Below, piece after piece: positions 15,227-23,052 of a stretch of DNA of 42,404 nt. This stretch comes from Gemmatimonadales bacterium (GTDB taxonomy: Bacteria > Gemmatimonadota > Gemmatimonadetes > Gemmatimonadales > GWC2-71-9): the NCBI GenBank assembly GCA_036279355.1, contig DASUJH010000053.1, forward strand, positions 1 to 42,404, given 5' to 3'. The notes under the pieces are model-generated. The model searched no databases. It was not told the origin of the DNA and saw only the letters and a program-made list of their open reading frames with translations. The position numbers were made by a program, and so were the translations under genes. Numbering within the stretch: the first letter of the stretch is position 1; the number at the start of each line of letters is the position of its first letter.

Positions 15227-15864
15227 CGCTCGAACAGCTCCACGGCCCAGATCCAGGTCCCGCCGGCCCATGCCTGCCTGAGGCCGGCCTCACCCAGAAC
15301 GGTACGCATACGCGCCGGCGGATGCAGGTACGCCCTGAACGCGCGCCCGCGAAGCCGCCGCGACGCGTTGATGGCGGCCACGAATATACGGCTGAGCCAG
15401 CTCGGTCGAGGGTAGCTGAACGCGACCAGATGGCGGGCACGACCGGCCGCGGCGCCGAGCAGGCGGGCGTAGTCGGGGTCGCAGCAGACGACGCGGTCGA
15501 GGGTGACGGCATCGGCCGGCGGCACCTCAGTCGCTTCGGCCGGGAACTCGGCGAGCTGAAAGGTGACGCGGTCGGCATGGCCGAGGTGCTGCGCTTCCTC
15601 GGCGGACGCGGCGAGATAAGCCTCCGAGGCGTCGACCTGCGTGGCACTCGCAAAACCGCGCTCGAGCAGGACGTGCTGGATCGCACCGATGCCGCCGCCG
15701 ATGTCGAGCAGCGTCGGGTCGGGCGGAAGCGGGCGCGATTGGACGGCGGCCAGAAGCACCCGGGTCGATGCGTCGGGGCCCCGGCGCTCGAATCGCCGGA
15801 GGTCGCGCCGCGCGGTGCGGGCGTCGAACTGCTTTGACACGGCGCAGCGGTGGCAGCAGGTCAT
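15223..15864 (-). CDS. Class I SAM-dependent methyltransferase
   Basis: 213 aa. It begins TCCHRCAVSKQFDARTARRD, then motif I LLDIGGGIGAIQHVLL with the Gly-rich SAM loop, QVDASEAYLAAS (motif II acid), and VTLDRVVCCDPDY (motif post-II). The layout resembles Mg-protoporphyrin methyltransferase-like proteins, but no pigment genes are present. The Cys-rich start (CCxxC) is typical of this branch. Coupled by ATGA to the BtuF-like gene, so a corrinoid- or tetrapyrrole-related substrate is possible; that is inference only. Confidence 0.88.
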   Translation of the reverse strand: MTCCHRCAVSKQFDARTARRDLRRFERRGPDASTRVLLAAVQSRPLPPDPTLLDIGGGIGAIQHVLLERGFASATQVDASEAYLAASAEEAQHLGHADRVTFQLAEFPAEATEVPPADAVTLDRVVCCDPDYARLLGAAAGRARHLVAFSYPRPSWLSRIFVAAINASRRLRGRAFRAYLHPPARMRTVLGEAGLRQAWAGGTWIWAVELFER

Positions 15865-15896
15865 GGCGAGTCCGGTTGCGGGTGTCGTCGCACGGG

Positions 15897-16403
15897 TCAG
15901 CCGCGGAGGCCCACGAACAGGGCGAGCACGGCGATGACCATGCCGAGCGCCATCTTTGCCGCGGCGGCGGTGGCGCGGCCGAGCACGGCGCCCCATCCGG
16001 CGCCGGCGGCGGTGCCCGCGTGGCGCTCGCGCGTGTACTCGAACAGCGCCGCGCCGATGAAGGCGCCGAAGAAGCCGCCGATCACGGAGCCCACGAGCGG
16101 CACCGGCACGCCGACGATGGCACCGATGAGCCCGCCGACGAGCGCGCCCCACCCGGCGCGCTTCGATCCGCCGTACCGTCGCGCGAAGCGGAAGCCGAGC
16201 CACGCTTCGACGATTTCACCGATGAGCGCGAGGGCAAAGACGAGGGTGAGAAGCCCCACGCCGAGCGTGCGGAACTCCGTGAGCCATCCATAGCCCAAAA
16301 GCGCAAGCAGCATCACCCAGAGGCCGGGCAGGCTGAACGGAATGAGCAGCAGTCCGGCGACAATGCCGGTGAGAAGGAGCAGGAAGGCGAAGGGGTCAGC
16401 CAT
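15897..16403 (-). CDS. DUF456 family membrane protein
   Basis: 168 aa with several hydrophobic segments: FLLLLTGIVAGLLLIPFSL, LLALLGYGWL, LLTLVFALALIGEIVEAWL, a Gly-rich GALVGGLIGAIVGVPVPLVG, IGGFFGAFIGAALFEY and a final ALGMVIAVLALFVGL. The glycine-rich middle resembles glycine-zipper helices. The first motif PFSLPGLWVMLLALLGYG is diagnostic of DUF456; function unknown. ATG at 16403. Confidence 0.88.
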   Translation of the reverse strand: MADPFAFLLLLTGIVAGLLLIPFSLPGLWVMLLALLGYGWLTEFRTLGVGLLTLVFALALIGEIVEAWLGFRFARRYGGSKRAGWGALVGGLIGAIVGVPVPLVGSVIGGFFGAFIGAALFEYTRERHAGTAAGAGWGAVLGRATAAAAKMALGMVIAVLALFVGLRG

Positions 16404-16459
16404 CGGGAGTCGTCTCGTAATCGTTTAGCTGAGGCGGTGTCGCGGGCGCGCAGACTCGC

Positions 16460-16531
16460 CTGCCGGTACTCGTCGAACAGCCTGGTCAGGTGTGCAAAGG
16501 CCGGCGCGGGCTCGAGTCGCAGCGTGATTTT
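16460..16531 (-). pseudogene. Possible N-terminal remnant of a GNAT acetyltransferase
   Basis: One minus-strand frame reads ITLRLEPAPAFAHLTRLF then DEYRQ, which looks like the first strand and helix of a GNAT acetyltransferase (R-x-A-xx-ADFAALTRLFDEYR...). Nothing after it continues the family, and no start with a ribosome-binding site is obvious. It sits between the DUF456 gene and the toxin-antitoxin pair, in a stretch of about 295 nt with no intact gene. This is a short resemblance and could be chance. Confidence 0.25.
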
Positions 16532-16698
16532 CCGCTGCCGCAGCGCGCCGGGCTCGGCGGCGACCGCGCCGATGATTACACCGGCAAGGCGCACGTGGCA
16601 GCGTGGCATGCGACGGTCAACCCATGAGGTTGAAACGGCCGGTACGCCGCCGGCGCCAGCGACTTGCGCCCATGTCACTTCTGACATACCATTCCGAA

Positions 16699-17055
16699 AT
16701 GCCGCCGGCCGACAAGCCGCTCGTATGGCTGCATGGAGAGGTGAAGACGCCGCCGTTCTCCAAGGAGGCTCGGCTCGAAGCTGGCATCTTGTTACGGCGC
16801 CTGCAAGGCGGCGCCAGGCTGGGTCTCCCTCACTCGCGTCCGATGCCCGGTATTGGCCCCGCGTGTCATGAGTTGCGAATTCGTGATCGTGACTCGTCTT
16901 GGCGAATTATCTGTCGGCTCGATCCAGACGCGGTCGTGATCGTGGACGTCTTCAGCAAGAAGACCCGGGCCACACCCGACGTCGTGATTCAGGTCTGCCG
17001 GCGACGACTCCGATTTTATGATGAGGCCACACGTAGCGTTGAGGAGGACCGATGA
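16699..17055 (+). CDS. RelE/HigB-type toxin (phage Gp49-like family)
   Basis: 118 aa. KPLVWLHGEVKTPPFSKEAR, then GILLRRLQGGARLGLPHSRP, MPGIGPACHELRIRDRD and RIICRLDPDAVVIVDVFSKK are the consecutive motifs of the Gp49/HigB-like RNase toxins (PF05973), a RelE-fold family that cleaves ribosome-bound mRNA. I prefer the ATG at 16699; an in-frame ATG at 16672 would add nine residues, and neither has a strong ribosome-binding site. It overlaps the antitoxin gene by 4 nt (ATGA). Plus strand, against the direction of the surrounding genes. Confidence 0.9.
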   Translation: MPPADKPLVWLHGEVKTPPFSKEARLEAGILLRRLQGGARLGLPHSRPMPGIGPACHELRIRDRDSSWRIICRLDPDAVVIVDVFSKKTRATPDVVIQVCRRRLRFYDEATRSVEEDR

Positions 17056-17384
17056 ACAAGGCAAAGCAGACCAAGCTCGAAGCCGACGGCTGGCGCGTCG
17101 GATCCACCGCCGATTTTCTCAAGCTCTCGCCAGAGGAGGTGGCCTTCGTCGAGACCAAACTGGCGCTGAGCCGGACTCTCCGCGCCCGGCGGACGGCCCA
17201 GCACCTCAGTCAGTCGAATCTGGCCAAGCGCTTGAGGTCGAGCCAGTCGCGGGTGGCCAAGATGGAAGCCGCCGATCCCTCGGTGTCCGTCGATCTGCTG
17301 CTGCGCGCTCTCTACGCACTCGGGGCCACGCCGCGCGACGTGGCGAACGCTCTCCGGAAATCACGCACCGGGGCAGCGGCGTGA
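17052..17384 (+). CDS. XRE-family antitoxin
   Basis: 110 aa. The helix-turn-helix is at about residues 45-95: TLRARRTAQHLSQSNLAKRL, SSQSRVAKMEAADPSVSVDL, LLRALYALGATP. The N-terminal 40 residues (DFLKLSPEEVAFVETKLAL) are typical of HigA-like partners of Gp49 toxins. A clear GGAGGAC precedes the ATG at 17052, which overlaps the toxin stop (ATGA). The antitoxin should bind the toxin and repress the shared promoter. Its last 24 nt overlap, on the opposite strand, the end of a truncated cupin gene. Confidence 0.92.
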   Translation: MNKAKQTKLEADGWRVGSTADFLKLSPEEVAFVETKLALSRTLRARRTAQHLSQSNLAKRLRSSQSRVAKMEAADPSVSVDLLLRALYALGATPRDVANALRKSRTGAAA

Positions 17385-17654
17385 TTGCGGCTGCGGCGCC
17401 AGATCGATCAGGAAGTGCCCCTGGAGCACAAAGAAGAATTCGTCATCGTTCTCGTGCTTGTGCCAGTGATACTCGCCCTGCACGATGCCCATCCGCACGA
17501 CGGATCCGTTCACCTGGCAGAGCGTCTGGTTGTACCAGTGATCGGTGCAGGCCGCGGCCAGCGCGCCCACGTCAATCCGCTCCAGCGCACCGAACCTCAC
17601 GTCGAGGTGGGTGACGTACGGGTATGCCGGCGTCCCGCCGGGTGCCTCGGACAT
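17361..17654 (-). pseudogene. Cupin-domain protein gene truncated at its 3' end
   Basis: From the ATG at 17654 the frame encodes a clear cupin: HLDVRFGALERIDVGALAAA, QTLCQVNGSVVRMGIVQG, then metal motif 1 EYHWHKHENDDEFFFVLQG and FLIDLAP. Family members continue for about 35 more residues with the second cupin motif; here the homology stops after FLIDL and the frame ends in an unrelated QPQSRRCPGA that runs antisense into the antitoxin gene. Without motif 2 the barrel is incomplete, so the product is probably inactive. The breakpoint abuts the toxin-antitoxin pair, which suggests that the insertion removed the 3' end. Confidence 0.75.
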
Positions 17655-17668
17655 GGCTGGACTCCCAT

Positions 17669-18181
17669 TCAGTGCGACGGACGGAACTCCGGCGCGTTCT
17701 CCGCGAAGCTGTAGATCGACGGCGGCGCGACTCCGCACGCCCGTGCATAGGCGTAGAGCTGCCCCCGATGATGGAGGAACTCGTCGCCCTGGATGTTGAA
17801 CGCCACCCAGCCGGGAAATGACTTGCCCCACGGGGTCGGGACCGTCGCGCTGAGCTCGGCGGGGCCGATTCGGGCCACCGCGGCGTCGGCCAGTTCCCAG
17901 CATTCCCGCGCGAACGCGATCAACGCCGCCTTCTTTCCCAGCTCTTTGGCAATCCTTCCCTCGGACGCTTCGTCCGCCGTGATGTTCCCCTTCGCCACGC
18001 CCTGCGCGATGTCGCGGATGATGGTGGCCGAGACATGCACCATCAGCTCGGCGGGCGTCCGCATGGCGGGGATGGGGAAGCTGAAGTAGCACGCCTCCGG
18101 CATGGCCTCGAGCAGGCGGAGGTAGATGCCGTATTTCTGGCGGGTCTGGTCCCACACCTGATCGAACACGCGCTTTTCCAT
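17669..18181 (-). CDS. DinB superfamily protein
   Basis: 170 aa. EKRVFDQVWDQTRQKYGIYL starts a four-helix bundle. The metal-binding histidines of the DinB fold appear as AELMVHVSATI and, near the end, GDEFLHHRGQLYAYAR (the HxxHRGQL-type motif). These proteins are thiol- or metal-dependent transferases of varied function. I chose the ATG at 18181 because the ten extra residues upstream have no conservation. It precedes the truncated cupin by 14 nt and was probably co-transcribed with it. Confidence 0.88.
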   Translation of the reverse strand: MEKRVFDQVWDQTRQKYGIYLRLLEAMPEACYFSFPIPAMRTPAELMVHVSATIIRDIAQGVAKGNITADEASEGRIAKELGKKAALIAFARECWELADAAVARIGPAELSATVPTPWGKSFPGWVAFNIQGDEFLHHRGQLYAYARACGVAPPSIYSFAENAPEFRPSH

Positions 18182-18223
18182 CACTCGCTCCGTCGTTGAG
18201 AGAGGCGGCACGCCGTGACGCGC

Positions 18224-18583
18224 TCAGGGCACCGAGCGGCTCTGCTCCTTCAGGACCGCGATGCCCCGCGAGCCCAGCGTGATGAGCGCCTGGAAAACCC
18301 CCTTCACGTTGATCTTGGCCCCGGTGCGCGGCGGATCACCCTTGTCGCTCACGACCGTGAGCGTCCCGGTATTGTCCTTCACCCGGTATGCACCGACGCC
18401 GAGGCCGCCGGCCGCCTGCTCCACCTCGCCCTGAACGCGCACGGTCTTACCGTCGTAATGCGACGGGTTGTCGAGCAGCTCGCTTATGGGGGTCACCGAG
18501 GCGCAGGCGGCGAGCAGGATGACGACGCCCGCGGCGAGCGCGCGCGGCGCGAGGCGACGGATGGGACGAACGGCGGCAGACAT
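18224..18583 (-). CDS. OB-fold-like lipoprotein
   Basis: 119 aa. Basic start then AAGVVILLAACASV with a good lipobox (LLAAC, Cys26). The mature part (ISELLDNPSHYDGKTVRVQG, YRVKDNTGTLTVVSDKG, GAKINVKGVF) reads like the periplasmic tRNA_anti/OB-fold family, five short strands with a conserved YDGKxVxVxG. Likely anchored to the membrane, with an unknown ligand. Separated from the DinB gene by 42 nt in the same direction. Confidence 0.8.
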   Translation of the reverse strand: MSAAVRPIRRLAPRALAAGVVILLAACASVTPISELLDNPSHYDGKTVRVQGEVEQAAGGLGVGAYRVKDNTGTLTVVSDKGDPPRTGAKINVKGVFQALITLGSRGIAVLKEQSRSVP

Positions 18584-18659
18584 GATCGGGGGCTCCGGAT
18601 CCGGGTCCGACTTCCTGAAGAGCGATCGTGCCGAATCTACGTCCCGGCGGGCCGTCCGA

Positions 18660-19097
18660 CTATAGCGGCTTGGCGAAGCGTCGGCCGGTGTGCTCGAACC
18701 CGAGCCGGGCGTAGAAGGCGTGCGCTTCGGTCCGAAACTCCTGGGTGGTGACCGACAGGCGCTCGCACCCGGCTTCGCGGGCGAATGCCTCGACGCCGTC
18801 GACCAGCGCGCGCCCGATGCCCACCCCGCGGGCGGCCTCATCGACCACCAGTGCCGTGAGCCACGCGACGGTCCGCGCCCGATTCAACACGTGCATCAGA
18901 TGGAAGGTCGCAAGACCCACCACCTCGCCGTCCTGCTCGGCGACGAGAACGGTGGCGTGGCCGCTTCCCATCATCCGCTCGAGGCGTCGAGCGACGTCCG
19001 TGCCCGCGGCGGGATAGCCGAGCTGGCCCAAGAGTCGGGCGAGCGCATCGGCGTCGGCGGCGCGCGCAGGGCGGATTCGGGGCGGTGCCCCGATCAT
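18660..19097 (-). CDS. GNAT family N-acetyltransferase
   Basis: 145 aa, full length for the family. IRPARAADADALARLLGQLGYPA is strand 1 and helix 1; VVGLATFHLMHVL strand 4; ALVVDEAARGVGIGRALVDGV is motif A with the R/Q-x-x-G-x-G/A acetyl-CoA loop (RGVGIG); and EAHAFYARLGFEHTGRRF is motif B. Substrate unknown. ATG at 19097. Confidence 0.92.
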   Translation of the reverse strand: MIGAPPRIRPARAADADALARLLGQLGYPAAGTDVARRLERMMGSGHATVLVAEQDGEVVGLATFHLMHVLNRARTVAWLTALVVDEAARGVGIGRALVDGVEAFAREAGCERLSVTTQEFRTEAHAFYARLGFEHTGRRFAKPL

Positions 19098-19124
19098 CGA
19101 GCAAAGCTGAACTGGAAGGTCTGC

Positions 19125-19289
19125 TCAGCGCATTCCGTTCGCATGGGCGTCAGCTCTTCGCCAGCGCGTCGTCGCCGTATACGTCCCGGCAACGTTCGCG
19201 TTGGTGGGGCTGAAGGCATCGTCCCCGCCGCATGCCGAAAATGCGAGCGCCAGACCCACCGCGAGAGAGCGCGAGACCACGGTCCCCAT
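19125..19289 (-). pseudogene. Truncated lipoprotein gene remnant
   Basis: From the ATG at 19289 the frame gives a typical lipoprotein start: SRSLAVGLALAFSACGGDDA with the lipobox FSAC, then SPTNANVAGTYTATT. This matches a common small lipoprotein family of this kind of genome (ACGGDDxxSPT-x-NVAGTYxATT...), which normally runs for over 100 residues. Here an unrelated RWRRADAHANGMR and a stop follow at once. No continuation is seen in the other frames. Probably a decayed gene; a genuine 54-aa lipoprotein is the alternative. Confidence 0.5.
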
Positions 19290-19325
19290 TCGGTCCTCCG
19301 GGCGTGAGGAGTGGGACAGCTCCGT

Positions 19326-19616
19326 TCACTCGGGTCTGGGGCGCTCCAGCCGCTGCGTCTCGCGCGCCTGCGTGAGCATGCGCTCGGCGAAGTCCATCCG
19401 CTCCTGCAATTCACCCATGTCGCGCCTCAGATCCGCCGTCTCCTGCTGCAGCGCCGCGAGCTCGGCCTCGGCGCCCTTGTCCAGCGCCGTGGCCCGGAGC
19501 CGCGCTTCCTCGAGCCGGGTGCGGGCAATAGACCGCCACCCGCCGATGATGATCGCCGCGAGCGGGATGGCGAGCGCGGTGATCGGGATAAACAGCGCGA
19601 GGGTCTGATTATCCAT
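19326..19616 (-). CDS. Small membrane-anchored coiled-coil protein
   Basis: 96 aa: one N-terminal hydrophobic helix (LALFIPITALAIPLAAIIIG) followed by a long charged coiled coil (EEARLRATALDKGAEAELAAL, RRDMGELQERMDFAERMLTQ). The plan, with the helix first and then ELQERVDFAERxL, resembles PspB-like phage-shock regulators, but length and sequence alone do not prove this. ATG at 19616 begins 1 nt after the stop of the LVIVD gene, so the two are probably one transcript. Confidence 0.72.
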   Translation of the reverse strand: MDNQTLALFIPITALAIPLAAIIIGGWRSIARTRLEEARLRATALDKGAEAELAALQQETADLRRDMGELQERMDFAERMLTQARETQRLERPRPE

Positions 19617-19617
19617 C

Positions 19618-21621
19618 TCACCGCGAGACCTGGGCCGGCCCGCCCGCGCCGCCCGCCAGGTTCCGCACCGCGCTCGCGAGCAGGCGCACCTTGGCTCGGT
19701 CGCCCGCGCCGGCCGCGTCAGCATCAAGCTCGGCGGCCAGCTTCGTCAACGCGGCGTCTCGCTCCGCGCCCGAGGCGTGCTCCGCGCCCGCAAGCGACGC
19801 GCGCACTGCCGTCACCCGTCCGTTGTCGAGGCCTTGCGATCGCGCGAGCTGGTCCACGTACGCGCGCGCCAGCGCAAAGGTCGCCGGCCAGACGAACTTC
19901 GGCTGGCCCTGGGTGTTGAAGTAGTCGAGGTGCACCGTCTTGGCGGCGTCGATCTCGTTCTGCGAGAGCAGCGCGCCTGGCGTGAGCTCGAAGACGTCGA
20001 GCCCGCGCGCGATCTCCGAGCTCACGATGACGCCGTTGTACCAGTAGGCCGACCACGAGCCGCCGCCGACCATCCGGGTCGAGTCGATCGGGCCGCGATC
20101 GAAGTAGGCGATCTCGACCGGATGCGCCGCGTCGGTCCAGTCGAACACCGAGATGCCCCCCTGGTACCAGGCCTGCACCATCACGTCGCGACCCGGAATC
20201 GGAATCAGCGACCCGTTGTGGGCCACGCAATTCTCCTCGGGCGTCTGCGGCGCCGGCAGCTTGTAGTAGCTCCGGAAGTGCATCGTGCGGTCGGCGATGG
20301 TGAAAATCGCGTCCGCTCCCCACTCCCGCTCGTCGGTGGGGCGGCACTTGGGCTGGCCGCCGCCCCCCCACTCGTCGGAGAAGAGGACCTTGCTGCCGTC
20401 GTTGTTGAACGAGGCCGAGTGCCAGTAGGAGAAGTTCGAGTCGGAGACGGCATCGACGCGGGCGGGATGCGCGGGATCGCTGATGTCGATCAGAAACCCA
20501 TAGCCCTCGCACGCGCCGCCGGCCAAGCCGATCGCCGCATAGACGGTGATGTCGTGGCACTGGGTGGGCCCGGGGCGCGGGCCGCCGCCCGCCGGCGCGC
20601 CGATCATCTTGGCGATCATCCCGGGAAGCGCCGCGCGGAGCGTCGAGCTGTCTGCCGCCGTCGGCGCGCCGGTGCCGCCGCGCCTCTTCACCAGGGTGTC
20701 GAGCAAGGGCTCGACGAACTGCGGGGGCAGAATGTACGGTTCGCCGAACACGTCGGCGACGAACGCGCCGTGAGCCCGCGCGGAGTCCGCCGCCGCGATG
20801 TCTTCACGCGCCGCGCCGTGCTTCGGCGGCGCGACCAGATCGTTGAAGATGCGGGGCGAGCTCACGATGGCTGCCTGCTCCGGGTGCGCCAGCGGGACCT
20901 TGATCACCTCGATGCGGAAGAGCGCCGAGTTGGGGTCTTCGTCTGGCGCGGAGCCGCTGCACCCGGCGAGCTCGCTCTGCGAGCGCACCCGCGCCGAGCC
21001 CGAGATGTACACGTACACGTTGTCCGTATCGTGCGGGTCCACCAGGACGGTGTGCGTGTGCGACCCGCGGCAGGTCTGCACGTTGCCGACGTTCTTCGGG
21101 TTGCGGATGTCGCTGATGTCGAAGATGCGGAGGCCACGGAGCCTCTCCGCGCTCACCGTGTCGGGAACTCCCTCGGTGCCGCAGTCGAGGCGTCCGCCGA
21201 GCCCCTCGCCTGAGATGAAGAGCAGGTTCTTGTACACCGAGACGTCGCTCTGCGAGGCGGGACAGACGTAGCCCGCAACGAGCGTGGGCTTGCTCGGGTC
21301 GGCGATATCCCAGATCTGCCAGCCGTTGTAGCTGCCCTGAATGGCGTAGTGGCCGGTGAACGCGAGGTCGGAGTTGGTGCTGCCGAGGAACTTCTCGGAA
21401 GGCCGGGTCTCGGAGAGGACGCGCAGGTTCCACGCCGCCTCCCCCGCGTCCCACATGCCAGCCTTGAGGCCCACGCGCGAATCGGGCATGGGTGCGGCGG
21501 TCTGGCTCTCGCGCGCCGGGGCGGGCGTGCCGGGGCCGGACGGCGCGGTCGAGGGTGCGCAGGCCGCGAGGCCGAGCAGTGCCAGTGTGAGCGGGAGTGA
21601 CGAACGGGACAGTGATGCCAT
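19618..21621 (-). CDS. LVIVD-repeat lipoprotein
   Basis: 667 aa. Signal with lipobox LLGLAAC, then a Pro/Ala linker and a beta-propeller of LVIVD-type repeats (GSYNGWQIWDIADPSKPTLV, GLRIFDISDIRNPKNVGNVQ, GYGFLIDISDPAHPARVDAV, ISVFDWTDAAHPVEIAYFDR). The SHTHTVLVDPHD and YWHSASFNNDGS segments carry the His residues usual in this family. A C-terminal helical tail (about residues 570-667) is not part of the propeller. Function unknown; it is exported and probably surface-attached. It directly follows the DUF305 gene, a pairing that recurs in related genomes as far as I recall. Confidence 0.88.
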   Translation of the reverse strand: MASLSRSSLPLTLALLGLAACAPSTAPSGPGTPAPARESQTAAPMPDSRVGLKAGMWDAGEAAWNLRVLSETRPSEKFLGSTNSDLAFTGHYAIQGSYNGWQIWDIADPSKPTLVAGYVCPASQSDVSVYKNLLFISGEGLGGRLDCGTEGVPDTVSAERLRGLRIFDISDIRNPKNVGNVQTCRGSHTHTVLVDPHDTDNVYVYISGSARVRSQSELAGCSGSAPDEDPNSALFRIEVIKVPLAHPEQAAIVSSPRIFNDLVAPPKHGAAREDIAAADSARAHGAFVADVFGEPYILPPQFVEPLLDTLVKRRGGTGAPTAADSSTLRAALPGMIAKMIGAPAGGGPRPGPTQCHDITVYAAIGLAGGACEGYGFLIDISDPAHPARVDAVSDSNFSYWHSASFNNDGSKVLFSDEWGGGGQPKCRPTDEREWGADAIFTIADRTMHFRSYYKLPAPQTPEENCVAHNGSLIPIPGRDVMVQAWYQGGISVFDWTDAAHPVEIAYFDRGPIDSTRMVGGGSWSAYWYNGVIVSSEIARGLDVFELTPGALLSQNEIDAAKTVHLDYFNTQGQPKFVWPATFALARAYVDQLARSQGLDNGRVTAVRASLAGAEHASGAERDAALTKLAAELDADAAGAGDRAKVRLLASAVRNLAGGAGGPAQVSR

Positions 21622-21677
21622 GGGGGATTCCTCTGTGCTGGCGGTGCGAGGCGGACGGGTGTGGGGCCGCGTGACGG

Positions 21678-22361
21678 TCACGGGACGTTGCCTGAAAGCT
21701 CGAGGATCGCGAGCATCCGCTCCATCCGCGCGATCTCGGTCGTCTGATCGACGTTCACGTCGCTGGCGAGCTTGAACGTGAGCTGGTCCTGCGCGGCGCC
21801 GTAGGTGTCGAACAGGTCCTTCACCATGGTGACGGCGCCGCGGTGGTGCTGGATCATGAACGTGAGGAAGAGCCGGTCGAATTCGGCGTCCCTCGCCTGG
21901 TCGAGCTGCATCATCTGGTCGTGGGTGAGCATGCCGGGCATGAGCATGGCGTGCCCGGTGCCGGCCATGTCCATCATCCCCATGGCGGAGGTGTCCGCCG
22001 GCGGCACCGGCTGCAGGCGGTCGCCGAGCCAGCGCTGCATCGTCACGATCTCGTCCTGCTGCGCGTTGATGATCCGCTCCGCGAGGCGGCGGAGCGATGC
22101 GCCGGCGCCGTGGCTCGGCGCCATCCGCGCCATGACGATGGCCTGGGAATGGTGGGCGATCATGCCCGACATGAACGCGATGTCCGCCGCGGTATAGGGA
22201 TGCCGCGCGCTGTCGGCGCGGGCCCTTGCGATGGCGGCGAGATCGCTCTCAGCCTTGGGCGAGGGCCGCTCGGCCGTATCAGGCGCGCTCCGGCCCTGCG
22301 TGGCGCGGCTGCACGCCGTAAGCGCGGCTGCGGCCAGCAGGGCCGCCATGGTGGTACGCAT
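21678..22361 (-). CDS. DUF305 lipoprotein
   Basis: 227 aa. Signal ALLAAAALTACSRA (lipobox LTAC). Two DUF305 halves: YTAADIAFMSGMIAHHSQAI with IINAQQDEIVTMQRWL, and DRLFLTFMIQHHRGAVTMVK with ARMERMLAILEL. The paired M-x-x-HH-x-x-A motifs resemble ferritin-like metal-binding helices, and DUF305 genes are frequently linked to copper handling. Between the halves is a Met-rich linker (AMGMMDMAGTGHAMLM), which could bind Cu(I). Divergent from the OsmC gene, sharing a 174-nt intergenic region. Confidence 0.9.
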   Translation of the reverse strand: MRTTMAALLAAAALTACSRATQGRSAPDTAERPSPKAESDLAAIARARADSARHPYTAADIAFMSGMIAHHSQAIVMARMAPSHGAGASLRRLAERIINAQQDEIVTMQRWLGDRLQPVPPADTSAMGMMDMAGTGHAMLMPGMLTHDQMMQLDQARDAEFDRLFLTFMIQHHRGAVTMVKDLFDTYGAAQDQLTFKLASDVNVDQTTEIARMERMLAILELSGNVP

Positions 22362-22535
22362 CGAAGGTTCTATCCAGTGGGACGCGGCGCCGCGCACCTC
22401 ACGGCGCGATGAACGTATCCTGTGCGGCCGGGACGTGCCAGACCCGCGCCTCCGGCGCATGGCGTGCCCGAGGGGCTCCGAAGCACAACGGATTCCTGTT
22501 AGGCTTCGTTTCGAACCCACACGGGAGCAGCGCGC

Positions 22536-23051
22536 ATGAACGCCGACGAGCTTCGCGCCATCCAGGCGCCGCTCAAGAATCAGTACCGCACGGAGCCCGA
22601 CCGGGCGCGGATCACCCTCAGGGCGTCAGGCCGGCTGGACCAGACCGCGATCACCTGCCGGGTCGAGACCGGGCAAGCGCTGGTCGCGGCCGGGCTCCAT
22701 CCGGCCACCGGCGGGACGGGACTCGAGGCCTGCTCCGGCGACCTGCTGCTCCAGGCGCTCGTGGCCTGTGCCGGCGTGACGCTGCGCGCGGTCGCGACGG
22801 CGCTCGCGGTCCCGCTCAGCGATGGCCGCGTGAGCGCCGAAGGCGACCTCGATTTCCGCGGCACGCTCGGCGTGAGCAAGGAGGTGGCGGTCGGATTTCA
22901 GGCGATCCGGCTCCGCTTCGAGCTCGACACCGACGCAACCGAGGAGCAGCTCGCGACGCTGCTCAAGTTGACCGAGCGTTACTGCGTGGTGCTCCAGACG
23001 CTGCGGGTGCCGCCGGCCGTGAGCGTCGCGTGCGCGGCGAGGCCGGATTAG
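22536..23051 (+). CDS. OsmC family protein
   Basis: 171 aa. The two peroxidatic cysteines of the OsmC/Ohr fold are present in LEACSGDLLLQALVACAGVT (long helix) and ERYCVVLQTLRVPPAVSV near the end. Further family features are VSAEGDLDFRGTLGVSKE and the RLRFELDTDATEEQL helix start. Relatives reduce organic hydroperoxides, though this subgroup is only distantly OsmC-like. ATG at 22536 is preceded by GGGAGCAGCGC. It converges with the MBL gene with one base between the stops. Confidence 0.9.
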   Translation: MNADELRAIQAPLKNQYRTEPDRARITLRASGRLDQTAITCRVETGQALVAAGLHPATGGTGLEACSGDLLLQALVACAGVTLRAVATALAVPLSDGRVSAEGDLDFRGTLGVSKEVAVGFQAIRLRFELDTDATEEQLATLLKLTERYCVVLQTLRVPPAVSVACAARPD

Positions 23052-23052
23052 C

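Noticed and set aside
16313-16687. 124-aa minus-strand frame as a real gene
   Set aside because: Only a 24-residue GNAT-like segment is recognisable and the rest is unrelated to any family. Recorded as a possible remnant instead.
19777-21213. 478-aa plus-strand reading frame
   Set aside because: Antisense to the LVIVD gene, with biased Arg/Val/Gly composition and no recognisable domain.
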